Below the pieces are notes generated by a model. That model was not told the DNA's origin and made no database searches. It saw only the letters and a list, made by a program, of their open reading frames with translations. 64,000 nucleotides of DNA from an archaeon (GTDB lineage Archaea > Aenigmatarchaeota > Aenigmatarchaeia > GW2011-AR5), in contig JANQNA010000002.1 in the NCBI GenBank assembly GCA_028279825.1, forward strand, positions 102,329 through 166,328, written 5' to 3'. Below are positions 22,774 through 30,703 of this stretch, one piece after another. Each line of letters begins with the position of its first letter. The first letter of the stretch is position 1. A program made the position numbers and the translations under genes.

Positions 22774-23262
22774 ATGTCAAAGAGATTCAAGACCCAGGAT
22801 TCACATCGTTACAAGAAACTTGGAACAAGATGGAGGAGACCTGTCGGCTGGCAGAGTAAGATGAGAAAGAAGAAGGGCGGAGCAGGATTAAAGGTATCAA
22901 TAGGCTATGGAACACCTGGAAAACCACTACCTGTTGTAGTAAGAACGGAAGCGGATCTTACAAAAGACTGCAAGAGCGGGATACTGATAGCGTCGACTGT
23001 TGGCGCGAAGAAAGCTAAGATGCTTGCAGAGAAAGCAGCGGAGCTCAATATTGTCATATTAAACCGAAAGAAAGTCAAGAGAGCAAAACGCGTGGAAAAA
23101 AATATTCAGAAGAATAAAGAAAAGAAAATCAAGGAAGAGAAAAAGAAGAAAGAGGAAGAGAAGAAGGCGGAAGAAGCCAAGAAAAAGGCAGAGCTAGATG
23201 CAAAGAAGACATCCAAGGAGAAGGCAGCTGAAGCGCCTTTGAACCCTAAGGGGGGTAAATAA
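22774..23262 (+). CDS. rpl32e: Ribosomal protein eL32 with Lys/Ala tail
   Basis: 162 aa. The L32e core begins RFKTQDSHRYKKLGTRWRRP and includes PGKPLPVVV and LIASTVGAKKAKMLAEKA. From about residue 100 there is a low-complexity tail (KEEKKKKEEEKKAEEAKKKA) ending ASPLNPKGGK-like (APLNPKGGK). The tail is likely an extended charged helix. Its TAA overlaps the next ATG. Confidence 0.92.
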   Translation: MSKRFKTQDSHRYKKLGTRWRRPVGWQSKMRKKKGGAGLKVSIGYGTPGKPLPVVVRTEADLTKDCKSGILIASTVGAKKAKMLAEKAAELNIVILNRKKVKRAKRVEKNIQKNKEKKIKEEKKKKEEEKKAEEAKKKAELDAKKTSKEKAAEAPLNPKGGK

Positions 23263-23414
23263 TGTTCATAGATTTCGGAAACGGCAAATGCCCTATGTGC
23301 GGGGACTTCGGCAGGGAAGTAGAACAGGTAATTCACTGCATTAAGTGCCAGGCCTCATATGACGGGTTTTGGCTGCTGAGTGACGGAGAGGACAGGGAAA
23401 AAGACTGGAATTGA
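23262..23414 (+). CDS. Zinc-ribbon micro-protein between L32e and L19e (50 aa)
   Basis: A 50-codon frame reads MFIDFGNGKCPMCGDFGREV followed by a second CIKC knuckle (CPMC at 10-13, CIKC at 26-29), then an aromatic, acidic end (YDGFWLLSDGEDREKDWN). The two CxxC pairs, 12 residues apart, predict a single zinc ribbon. The ATG overlaps the L32e stop, and the TGA overlaps the L19e ATG, so it is cotranslated with both. Not a known ribosomal protein of this operon; RNA or protein binding is the likely role. Confidence 0.75.
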   Translation: MFIDFGNGKCPMCGDFGREVEQVIHCIKCQASYDGFWLLSDGEDREKDWN

Positions 23415-23896
23415 TGAGTATGGATTTGAAATCACAAAGGAAAGTTGCTGCGAAACTGCTTAAGTGCGGTGAAAGGAGAGTATGGATGGATCCGGCAAGG
23501 TCGGCGGACATAAAGGAAGCTATAACGTCCGCTGATGTACGGAGGCTTATCAGGGATGGTGTTATTGCAGCAAATCCCAAAAAGGGTATCAGCAGCTTCC
23601 GCAAGAAGAAGATTGCTGCCCAGAAGAAAAAGGGCAGAAGAAGGGGAACCGGGTCTGTGAAGGGTAAGAAAGGTACAAGAAATGCAAAGAAGACCTCGTG
23701 GATAAGGACAATACGTTCAATAAGGAAGCTGCTTGTTGGACTAAAGACGGAGAAGAAGATTGATGGTAAAACTTACAGACAAGTATACATGAGAGCAAAG
23801 AGCGGGTACTTCAGAAGTAAAGCTCACGTGTTGATATTCCTGGAGAGAAATGGTCTGATAGCCGAAGACGCAAACGTGAAAAAGGAGAAGAAGTAA
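23414..23896 (+). CDS. rpl19e: Ribosomal protein eL19
   Basis: 160 aa. Contains LKSQRKVAAKLLKCGERRVWMD near the start, the basic linker KKKGRRRGTGSVKGKKGTR and the C-terminal helix RQVYMRAKSGYFRSKAHVL. ATG 23414 overlaps the preceding stop; ATG 23420 is an alternative. Confidence 0.94.
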   Translation: MSMDLKSQRKVAAKLLKCGERRVWMDPARSADIKEAITSADVRRLIRDGVIAANPKKGISSFRKKKIAAQKKKGRRRGTGSVKGKKGTRNAKKTSWIRTIRSIRKLLVGLKTEKKIDGKTYRQVYMRAKSGYFRSKAHVLIFLERNGLIAEDANVKKEKK

Positions 23897-23897
23897 T

Positions 23898-24443
23898 ATG
23901 AAAAGAAGACGTAATAAAAAAACGGATTATGTGCAAAGGTTGGGACTGTTGAAATCAGGCAAACCGAGACTGGTTATACGCAGATATCTGAAAAACGTGC
24001 GCGTACAGTTCATCCTTTCGGATGTCACAGGCGACAAAACTGTAGTAGAGGTTCTTTCAAAGAACCTGAAAAAGTACGGCTGGATGGGACACGGTGGTAA
24101 TCTGCCTTCTGCATACCTGACAGGTTATCTGGCCGGTGTAAGGGCACAGAAGCATGGAATTAAGGAAGCTGTTGTTGACATCGGTCTTCACAGGTCAATA
24201 AAGTCATCTGCACTGTATGCTGCTGCAATGGGTGCAAGAGACGCAGGTATTACAGTGAATATTGGAGAAGGCATTCTTCCGGACAAGGATCGTGTAAGCG
24301 GTAAACACGCTGCTGATTATGCTGCTAAAATAAAAGGGACAGATGCTTATAACAAACAGTTTTCAGGATATGCAAAGAGCAATTTCAACCCTGAAGACCT
24401 TCCAAAGCATTTTGAGGAGACAAGAAAGAAAATAAAAGAGTGA
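23898..24443 (+). CDS. rpl18: Ribosomal protein uL18
   Basis: 181-aa archaeal L18 binding 5S rRNA with L5. It begins with a basic N-terminus (RRRNKKTDYVQRL) and has KPRLVIRRYLKNVRVQF and VVDIGLHRSIKSSALYAAAM. Length agrees with archaeal members. Confidence 0.94.
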   Translation: MKRRRNKKTDYVQRLGLLKSGKPRLVIRRYLKNVRVQFILSDVTGDKTVVEVLSKNLKKYGWMGHGGNLPSAYLTGYLAGVRAQKHGIKEAVVDIGLHRSIKSSALYAAAMGARDAGITVNIGEGILPDKDRVSGKHAADYAAKIKGTDAYNKQFSGYAKSNFNPEDLPKHFEETRKKIKE

Positions 24444-24447
24444 TAAT

Positions 24448-25134
24448 ATGGATTGGATACCAAGAACAGAACTGGGAAGACAGGTTGCTGAAGGATCGAT
24501 AACACTAGACGAGATCTTTGACAAAGGAAGAAAGATAAAGGAAGCTGGTATTGTCGACAAGCTGATACCTGGTCTTCAGAGCGAGATTATATTCATAGGC
24601 GGTTCGCCTGGTAAGGGCGGCGGAATAAAGAGAACACCAACCAGGAGAACGGTCAGAATGCACAGATCGGGAAGACGTTACCGTGTTTCAGCAATGGTTA
24701 TTGTCGGTAACGGTGACGGCTACATAGGTCTTGGCAAGGCTGTATCTACTGAGAACAGAACGGCCATTGAGAAGGCTACGGAAGTTGCAAAGCTGAACAT
24801 AATGCCCGTAAGACGTAGTTGCGGTTCATGGGAGTGTACCTGCGGTGAAGCGCATACTGTACCTGTGGAAATAGAAGGAAAGAACGGATCAGTAAGGATA
24901 AGATTGCTTCCTGCGCCAAAGGGAGTAGGATTGTGCATGAACAAGGAAGCAAAGAAAGTCATGAGACTAGCAGGTATCAAAGATATATGGTCCAAGAGAT
25001 TCGGCGAATCAAGGTCCAGGGCCAACTATGCCATGGCTATATTTGATGCTTTCAAGAAAATGAACAGAATGAGACTGGATGCAAGAACTTCTGCTAAGGC
25101 AGAAGTCGATACCAAAGAGAGTGAGGAAGAATGA
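24448..25134 (+). CDS. rps5: Ribosomal protein uS5
   Basis: 228-aa archaeal S5. The RNA-binding domain has RYRVSAMVIVGNGDGYIGLG and the C-terminal domain GSVRIRLLPAPKGVGLC. A cysteine set SCGSWECTCGEAH is also seen. Overlaps L30 by 4 bases. Confidence 0.95.
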   Translation: MDWIPRTELGRQVAEGSITLDEIFDKGRKIKEAGIVDKLIPGLQSEIIFIGGSPGKGGGIKRTPTRRTVRMHRSGRRYRVSAMVIVGNGDGYIGLGKAVSTENRTAIEKATEVAKLNIMPVRRSCGSWECTCGEAHTVPVEIEGKNGSVRIRLLPAPKGVGLCMNKEAKKVMRLAGIKDIWSKRFGESRSRANYAMAIFDAFKKMNRMRLDARTSAKAEVDTKESEEE

Positions 25135-25448
25135 TAGTTGTTGTAAGAATGCGCGGAGAAATCGGATTGAAGAAAGACATGCTTGACACGTTCAAGATAC
25201 TTGGAATGAAGAAAATCTTCTCAGTAAAACTCGTGGAAAACGAGCCTCAGTTGGTTGGCATGATAAAGAAGGTTAACAATTTTGTTGCATGGGGTGAAGC
25301 GTCAGAGGAAACCGTGAAAGCACTTGAGGGAAGGAGATCTTTGAAACCGCCAAAAGGCGGACTGAAATCAAAGAAGCTTCACTATCCAAAGGGTTCTATT
25401 GGATATCACGGCGACAAGATTAACGATCTGATAAAGAGGATGATTTAG
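25131..25448 (+). CDS. rpl30: Ribosomal protein uL30 (short form)
   Basis: 105 aa. It starts MIVVVRMRGEIGLKKDMLDT and includes VENEPQLVGMIKKVNNFVAWG. It is shorter than common archaeal L30 (about 150 residues), with the insertion after the core apparently reduced; the C-terminus GSIGYHGDKINDLIKRMI is intact. Confidence 0.9.
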   Translation: MIVVVRMRGEIGLKKDMLDTFKILGMKKIFSVKLVENEPQLVGMIKKVNNFVAWGEASEETVKALEGRRSLKPPKGGLKSKKLHYPKGSIGYHGDKINDLIKRMI

Positions 25449-25634
25449 ATGACGAGAACTTACAATGTTACAGGAGATGCACCATCGCATGTTGTAAGAA
25501 GAGTCATGGCAAGGTCCGATGCAACGAAAGTTGGCAGAGATGATACTTTATATCGTTTGACACCACGTGGCGTTGAGGATGCTATCTGGGAATTTGAAAA
25601 AATGGGATATAATGTTAGGATAGATGAGGAATAG
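25449..25634 (+). CDS. Orphan small protein between L30 and L15 (61 aa)
   Basis: Unrecognised. It starts directly after the L30 stop and ends 2 bases before L15. The product reads MTRTYNVTGDAPSHVVRRVM and continues with RLTPRGVEDAIWEFEKMGYN, suggesting an alpha/beta mini-domain. Basic N-terminal half, acidic C-terminus. No gene is normally found at this site. Confidence 0.6.
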   Translation: MTRTYNVTGDAPSHVVRRVMARSDATKVGRDDTLYRLTPRGVEDAIWEFEKMGYNVRIDEE

Positions 25635-25636
25635 TT

Positions 25637-26023
25637 ATGACACAAAGATTCAAGAAGAAAGTGAGGAAGTGGAGAGGACGAACAAGCCACGGCTGGGGTG
25701 CCAAGAAGAAGCATCGTGGCGGCGGCAGCCAGGGTGGCCGCGGTATGGGTGGTTCGGAGAAGCATAAACGTTCCTTTGTCTATACAAAAAAGCCTGATCA
25801 TTTCGGTTACAAAGGGTTTTATTCACTGAAAAAGAAAGTAAAATCAATAAACGTGGGCGATCTTGAGAAGATGGAAGGCGAGACTTTTGATCTTGGAAAG
25901 CTTGGCTACGGAAAGCTTTTGGGAAGGGGCAAAATTAATCGTGCAATAACTGTTACAGTTGAAAGCTTTTCTGCTCACGCAAAGGAGAAAGTAGAAAAAG
26001 CTGGTGGCAAAATAACTGAATAA
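25637..26023 (+). CDS. rpl15: Ribosomal protein uL15
   Basis: 128 aa. The Gly/Arg-rich N-terminus (RGRTSHGWGAKKKHRGGGSQ) and the C-terminal alpha/beta core (VTVESFSAHAKEKVEKAGGK) are typical. Two bases separate its stop from the secY start. Confidence 0.94.
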   Translation: MTQRFKKKVRKWRGRTSHGWGAKKKHRGGGSQGGRGMGGSEKHKRSFVYTKKPDHFGYKGFYSLKKKVKSINVGDLEKMEGETFDLGKLGYGKLLGRGKINRAITVTVESFSAHAKEKVEKAGGKITE

Positions 26024-26025
26024 TT

Positions 26026-27549
26026 ATGGATATTATCACTGCTGTTGCATCAAAATTACCCGGCGTAGAAGGCCCGAAATCTCATTTGAGCTTTAAGTCG
26101 AGGCTCAAATGGACTGGATTAATTTTGGTGTTATTTCTTGTACTGAGCCAGATAACACTTTACGGTGTTGCTTCCTCTTCAAGGGAACAGTTTCAATTCT
26201 TTGAACTTATTTTGGGATCATCCATAGGGTCTTTGCTTACACTGGGTATAGGTCCTATCGTTACAGCTTCTATTATCCTGCAGCTGTTGGTAGGATCGAA
26301 GATAATCCCATGGGACATGAAGACTCCTGAGGGAAAGAAAAAGTTCCAGGGAGCACAAAAGTTGACGGTTATATTCTTCTCAGTTTTCGAAGCATATGCA
26401 TACGTATCATTTGGTGCAATAACTCCTATATCTTCAGACCCGTTCATATTCTGGATGCTAATATTACAGCTTGCATTCGGTGGTATATTGGTACTATTCA
26501 TGGATGAGGTTGTGCAGAAGTGGGGTATTGGTTCAGGAGTTTCCCTGTTCATTGCAGCCGGTGTAACCAAGACAATATTCATCCGGGCGTTCAACCCTAT
26601 AACACCTGTGGGTGAAACAATGCCTGCTGGTATATTGCCGCAGTTTGTATCACTTGTAGGAATCGGTGAAATATTCCAGGCGTTGCTCTCTCTAATACCA
26701 ATAATCGCGACCATCGTCGTATTTTTGATAGTTGTATACGTGCAGTCAATAAAGGTAGAGATTCCTCTGGCCTTTGGTTCTATCAGGGGATTCTCCAGAA
26801 GATGGCCGTTGAATCTTATCTATACAAGTAACATTCCGGTCATCCTGATAGCAGCTTTGCTGGCAAACCTGCAGCTTATTGGTACCATGATGGCCAAGAC
26901 TACAACGGAGGCTGGACTAAGGTGTGGTTTCCTCGGGTGTTTTGACCAGAACGGCATTGCGGAAAGCGGAATTGTGACATTCTTTACGGCTCCGTCGTCC
27001 TTACCGGTCCAAGTGTTCTTCCTGACGATAATGTCTGTTGTGTTCCTTGCTGCATTCTTTGCATTCTACTTCAAGTACAAGAACGCGCAGAAAGTTGTCA
27101 TGGTTTCCATATTAGTTGGTTTAGTACTGGCGTTTGTTCTGTCAAGCTTCACTGTTGGTTTGCCGACGGGTTCAGAGGCTATTCGTGCAATTGCTTACAT
27201 GTTGATACTTGTTATAGGTTCAATGATATTCTCAATATTCTGGGTTGCAACCAGTGGTATGGATGCTAAATCGGTTTCAGAACAGATTCAGGGAATGGGT
27301 ATGCAAATACCCGGGTTCAGAAGGGATCCGAGAATAGTTGAAGAAGTACTGAACAGATATATTCCAACGATCACGATAATCAGTGGTTTGTTTATTGGTT
27401 TGCTTGCTTCAATAGCTGACTTTACTGGAGCACTTGGTACGGGTACTGGAATACTCTTAACGGTCATGATTATATACAACCTGTATGAGAACATTGCTTC
27501 CCGTTACATGGAAGACATGAACCCTGGACTGAGAAAGTTCTTCCAGTAA
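26026..27549 (+). CDS. secY: Protein translocase subunit SecY
   Basis: 507-aa central pore of the Sec translocon, with about ten hydrophobic membrane segments. Recognisable are LTLGIGPIVTASIILQLLVG (TM2 region), QKWGIGSGVSLFIAAGVTK and the cytosolic loop FRRDPRIVEEVLNRYIP. The TM7-8 periplasmic loop carries CGFLGCF. It is the last gene of the ribosomal operon, a usual arrangement; a strong hairpin starts in its stop codon. SecE and SecG are not in this window. Confidence 0.95.
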   Translation: MDIITAVASKLPGVEGPKSHLSFKSRLKWTGLILVLFLVLSQITLYGVASSSREQFQFFELILGSSIGSLLTLGIGPIVTASIILQLLVGSKIIPWDMKTPEGKKKFQGAQKLTVIFFSVFEAYAYVSFGAITPISSDPFIFWMLILQLAFGGILVLFMDEVVQKWGIGSGVSLFIAAGVTKTIFIRAFNPITPVGETMPAGILPQFVSLVGIGEIFQALLSLIPIIATIVVFLIVVYVQSIKVEIPLAFGSIRGFSRRWPLNLIYTSNIPVILIAALLANLQLIGTMMAKTTTEAGLRCGFLGCFDQNGIAESGIVTFFTAPSSLPVQVFFLTIMSVVFLAAFFAFYFKYKNAQKVVMVSILVGLVLAFVLSSFTVGLPTGSEAIRAIAYMLILVIGSMIFSIFWVATSGMDAKSVSEQIQGMGMQIPGFRRDPRIVEEVLNRYIPTITIISGLFIGLLASIADFTGALGTGTGILLTVMIIYNLYENIASRYMEDMNPGLRKFFQ

Positions 27550-27569
27550 AACTTTTGGAAAAAGTTTTA
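27547..27569. terminator. Terminator-like hairpin after secY
   Basis: TAAAACTTTT-GGA-AAAAGTTTTA: a 10-bp perfect stem with a 3-base loop, beginning within the secY TAA. Probable 3' end of the ribosomal superoperon. The remaining gap to 27665 is AT-rich with no other gene seen. Confidence 0.55.
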
Positions 27570-27664
27570 TCAAAAACTGGGAAATAACCTACGAAATTTG
27601 TTTCTGGAAAGTTGTGATTTTATGATTAAATGTGTAATTTAAGCGTAATTGTATATCTTTTCCT

Positions 27665-29179
27665 ATGAAAAACAAACACCTTTTCTTGACTTCTTTCGTA
27701 GTGTTGTTTGTTTTAACGTCCTCAGTTGCCTTTGCAGACACCCTTACGATAAGGCCTGACGGACAGGGTGCGTATACACAATTTGTGAATGTAGGATGTG
27801 GAAGCGGCTCCAGTGAGTGGCAGTGTGTTGACGAAGTGAACGTAAGTACGTCAGACTATCTCTACAAAAGAAACAACAACAGGCGTGAGTCTTTCACATT
27901 CAGTAATACAGGATTGACTGATGAAGAGATAAACAGTGTTGCTCTGTATTACTACGCCTACAGGTATAACTCAAAGAACTACAAAATGCAACCTCTGATC
28001 CGTGCATCGAGTACCAACTACTATGGATCCGTGATTAATCTAGGGTCCAGCTATGCGTACTCCAGTCAGGTCTATTCGACAAACCCAGCAACAGGTAGTG
28101 CGTGGACAATATCTGAGGTAAATGCCTTGGAAGCTGGTATGAGAACTTATACAAGCAATGGCGGTGCTCGTGTTGCACAAGTATACGCTGTTGTTGACTA
28201 TACTGCAGATTCTCAGCCAGTTGCGGATGCATCAGCAGATCCAACAAGCGGTGTTGAGGACCTATTTGTTGAATTCACGGGAGACGTTATCGGTGGAGAT
28301 GCTCCATTGGAATACTTCTGGGATTTCAAGGACGGAACAAATTCAACATTGCAGAACCCGAACCATACGTTCAGCTCTGGAACATATAATGTGACTTTTA
28401 CAGTCACAGATAACGATCTTGACCAAGATACAGACAATGTCGTTATTGTGGTTAGTGAGGATACATCTCCGATTGCAAACCCTAGTGCAGTACCAACAAG
28501 CGGTTTTGCACCGTTGTTTGTGAACTTCACAGGAGATTTTACTGGGGGAAACGGACCATTTGAGTTCTTCTGGGACTTTAAAGATGGTACAAATTCAACA
28601 GTGCAGAATCCAAGCCACACATTCAGTGCTGGTACATACAACGTGAGCTTTACTGTGACAGATGATGACAGCGACAGTGATACGGGATACGTCTTTATCA
28701 CAGTAACTGCAGATTCTCAGCCAGTTGCGGATGCATCAGCTGTTCCAACAAGCGGTACGGCACCTTTGTTCGTTGCTTTCACAGGTGACGTGACAGGTGG
28801 AAACAGTCCTTTTGAGTACTTCTGGAACTTCAAGGACGGTACAAACTCGACAATGCAAAACCCAAATCACACGTTCAGTGCCGGGGTGTACAACGTGACC
28901 TTTACGGTTACGGATAACGATCTTGACCAAGATACGGACAGTGTCGTTATTACGGTCAATGAAGCGGATTCCTGTTCGGACTCAGACGGAGGATATAACA
29001 TATTTGTAGAAGGAAATGTGACCGGATACAAGTATGGTTCACCGTACTTCTATTGGGATGACTGCCTTGGTAACACAACACTACTAGAATACGCATGCTC
29101 AGGAACACAGCCAGTAAACAGCACATTCAGCTGTGTGACAAATACGACCAGTTATTGCTGGTTGGGTGCATGTTACTAG
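27665..29179 (+). CDS. Secreted surface protein with three PKD domains
   Basis: 504 aa. A signal peptide (LTSFVVLFVLTSSVAFA) precedes a beta-rich domain (about 25-178) with paired Cys residues. Three PKD (Ig-like) domains follow between about 180 and 435, each with the hallmark YFWDFKDGTNST or a close variant and NVTFTVTDND. A cysteine-rich C-terminal domain (about 437-504) contains eight Cys. There is no C-terminal membrane anchor. Many N-x-S/T sites suggest N-glycosylation. Likely an adhesion or envelope protein. The PKD DNA repeats are nearly identical (see repeat entry). Confidence 0.85.
   Translation: MKNKHLFLTSFVVLFVLTSSVAFADTLTIRPDGQGAYTQFVNVGCGSGSSEWQCVDEVNVSTSDYLYKRNNNRRESFTFSNTGLTDEEINSVALYYYAYRYNSKNYKMQPLIRASSTNYYGSVINLGSSYAYSSQVYSTNPATGSAWTISEVNALEAGMRTYTSNGGARVAQVYAVVDYTADSQPVADASADPTSGVEDLFVEFTGDVIGGDAPLEYFWDFKDGTNSTLQNPNHTFSSGTYNVTFTVTDNDLDQDTDNVVIVVSEDTSPIANPSAVPTSGFAPLFVNFTGDFTGGNGPFEFFWDFKDGTNSTVQNPSHTFSAGTYNVSFTVTDDDSDSDTGYVFITVTADSQPVADASAVPTSGTAPLFVAFTGDVTGGNSPFEYFWNFKDGTNSTMQNPNHTFSAGVYNVTFTVTDNDLDQDTDSVVITVNEADSCSDSDGGYNIFVEGNVTGYKYGSPYFYWDDCLGNTTLLEYACSGTQPVNSTFSCVTNTTSYCWLGACY
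28202..28740 (+). repeat. Near-identical repeats encoding PKD domains
   Basis: A 35-base sequence at 28202-28236 recurs exactly at 28706-28740, at the start of PKD domains 1 and 3. Domains 1 and 3 also share ACCAAGATAC-type sequence at their ends. Domain 2 between them is more diverged. The pattern indicates recent duplication or gene conversion. Confidence 0.8.
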
Positions 29180-29199
29180 AAAATTTTTATTTTTTCTTT

Positions 29200-29916
29200 T
29201 TATTTTAACGCTTTCAATACTCTTTTTTCATATTGAGAAAGATCTTCCAGATCCCCTTCCTTTAGAGGATTCTCAAGAAAATATCTAAATGCTTGCGGAC
29301 CAAATTGATTTATGGGGTCTTCGACCAGACACCGTCCTGCTGCATAGGCTAGATGTCGAAGTTCTACAATATCGTACTCATTAGCTATTCTCTCGAAGGC
29401 AGTTTCTTTGAAATCACATGTATTACCTTGTACTTTACGCCAACAGAAGTGTGCTATACCTTCTGATAATGTCAATGTAGGCACAGTCACAGCTCTGTAT
29501 GGTGCATCCGGATCAGTGTCGGGATAATCGCCCAAACCCATGCTTTCACTTAACTTGTCCATGTAGAAATGACAAAATTCATGATGACCTATGCCCCTTG
29601 CATCGCTCTCTTCATTCTTGTCTTCTGGGAGAGAGAGCAGTTCTGCATCAAAATATACCTTGTCATCTGACATGACATATGAACCATAGACCCTGTCAAC
29701 ACTTGGACTACTTGGTTTTTCAGAAAATCCTATATCCGGCTCACCGAAGTGCTTTATTCCCAGTATTTCCTCTTGCTCTGCCAACCAACTCTTGTAGTTA
29801 TCCAATATGTAAGATTTTATCTGATACGTACGTGCGTCTTCTTTGTGATGAGAACTTGCAGTGAACAACGAAAAAATAAGTACTGCTGTCGCACCTAATA
29901 GTGTTGCTAATCTCAT
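29200..29916 (-). CDS. Secreted HExxH protein, putative metalloprotease
   Basis: 238 aa. The N-terminal hydrophobic segment (ATLLGATAVLIFSLFTA) is a signal peptide or anchor. The mature part contains GHHEFCHFYMD, giving H112-E113-x-x-H116, the gluzincin-type zinc motif. A later ELRHLAYAAGR or LSEGIAHF segment could supply a third ligand. No known peptidase family is recognised, so activity is inferred from the motif only. It is convergent with the PKD protein gene, with stops about 20 bases apart. Confidence 0.6.
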   Translation of the reverse strand: MRLATLLGATAVLIFSLFTASSHHKEDARTYQIKSYILDNYKSWLAEQEEILGIKHFGEPDIGFSEKPSSPSVDRVYGSYVMSDDKVYFDAELLSLPEDKNEESDARGIGHHEFCHFYMDKLSESMGLGDYPDTDPDAPYRAVTVPTLTLSEGIAHFCWRKVQGNTCDFKETAFERIANEYDIVELRHLAYAAGRCLVEDPINQFGPQAFRYFLENPLKEGDLEDLSQYEKRVLKALK

Positions 29917-29946
29917 CTGCAGATTATATGAGAAAAATTTATAAAA

Positions 29947-30699
29947 TCAAGAAAAGGTTTTTGGTTTTATCAAGAAACATCTGGATTTTCTGTTGTATGA
30001 TTTTATCTCTTTAGCTTCCAGGTGTGGATTCTTCTCTAGAAATTCATTGAATGACTTGTATTCCCCCATACCTTTTACGTCCAGGTCATTCAGTTTCCAG
30101 TCATCCAGGCAAATGATTATGGGCTCTTTGATCAAAGGTGCCAGGAAGTCCAGGGCTGATTTTGATGAACTGTATGTGTCACAATCAATGAACACAATAC
30201 CTATTTTCTTTATACCAAATTTCTTTGCTGTACTTTCGTTGAGAGTGTCTTTGTACCAACCCTTTACCCATGTAATATCATTTGGGTTGATGCTTTTTCT
30301 TTTCAGACACTCCTTTAACTTTTCGAATGAACATGCATAAAATCCTTTTTTCCAGACACCATCATCTTCATTTTCTGCACCCTTTGGTAAACCCTGGAAC
30401 GCATCAAAACCGAAGAACTTCATGCTAATCTTTAGTTTTTTTGCTGTTAGATACATACTCGATAAAGAAGAACCGTTGAACACTCCAAATTCGAGGTAAT
30501 CCCCGATGTCGTTTCCTTTTTCTTTCTGTAGTAGTTTGATGCAATAATCAAAATAAACTTTCAATTTTTCGGGGGGAACCAGATTGACTACACAAATATC
30601 TTCCACATGTCCCATTGTCCAGGGAGATTTTGGCACAGGGGAAAACTTTCTGTATAATTTCTTCGAGAGTCTTTGAAATGAGTTATATCTGAAACCCAA
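29947..30699 (-). CDS. TylF/macrocin O-methyltransferase-like protein (TTG start)
   Basis: 250 aa class I methyltransferase of the TylF type. Motif I is GDYLEFGVFNGSSLSSMYL, followed by FFGFDAFQGLP and the metal-binding IVFIDCDTYSSS...ICLDDW region. Members methylate sugar hydroxyls in glycans and antibiotics, so a surface glycan substrate is plausible. The start codon is TTG 30699, supported by GGGTGAT three bases upstream, which overlaps the cysteine desulfurase stop. Third gene of the operon with the DsbA-like and desulfurase genes. Confidence 0.75.
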   Translation of the reverse strand: MGFRYNSFQRLSKKLYRKFSPVPKSPWTMGHVEDICVVNLVPPEKLKVYFDYCIKLLQKEKGNDIGDYLEFGVFNGSSLSSMYLTAKKLKISMKFFGFDAFQGLPKGAENEDDGVWKKGFYACSFEKLKECLKRKSINPNDITWVKGWYKDTLNESTAKKFGIKKIGIVFIDCDTYSSSKSALDFLAPLIKEPIIICLDDWKLNDLDVKGMGEYKSFNEFLEKNPHLEAKEIKSYNRKSRCFLIKPKTFS

Positions 30700-30703
30700 A
30701 CAA

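Noticed and set aside
27665..29179. CRISPR-like array in the repeat region
   Set aside because: The repeats encode PKD domains about 250-500 bases apart; no short regularly spaced repeats with unique spacers.
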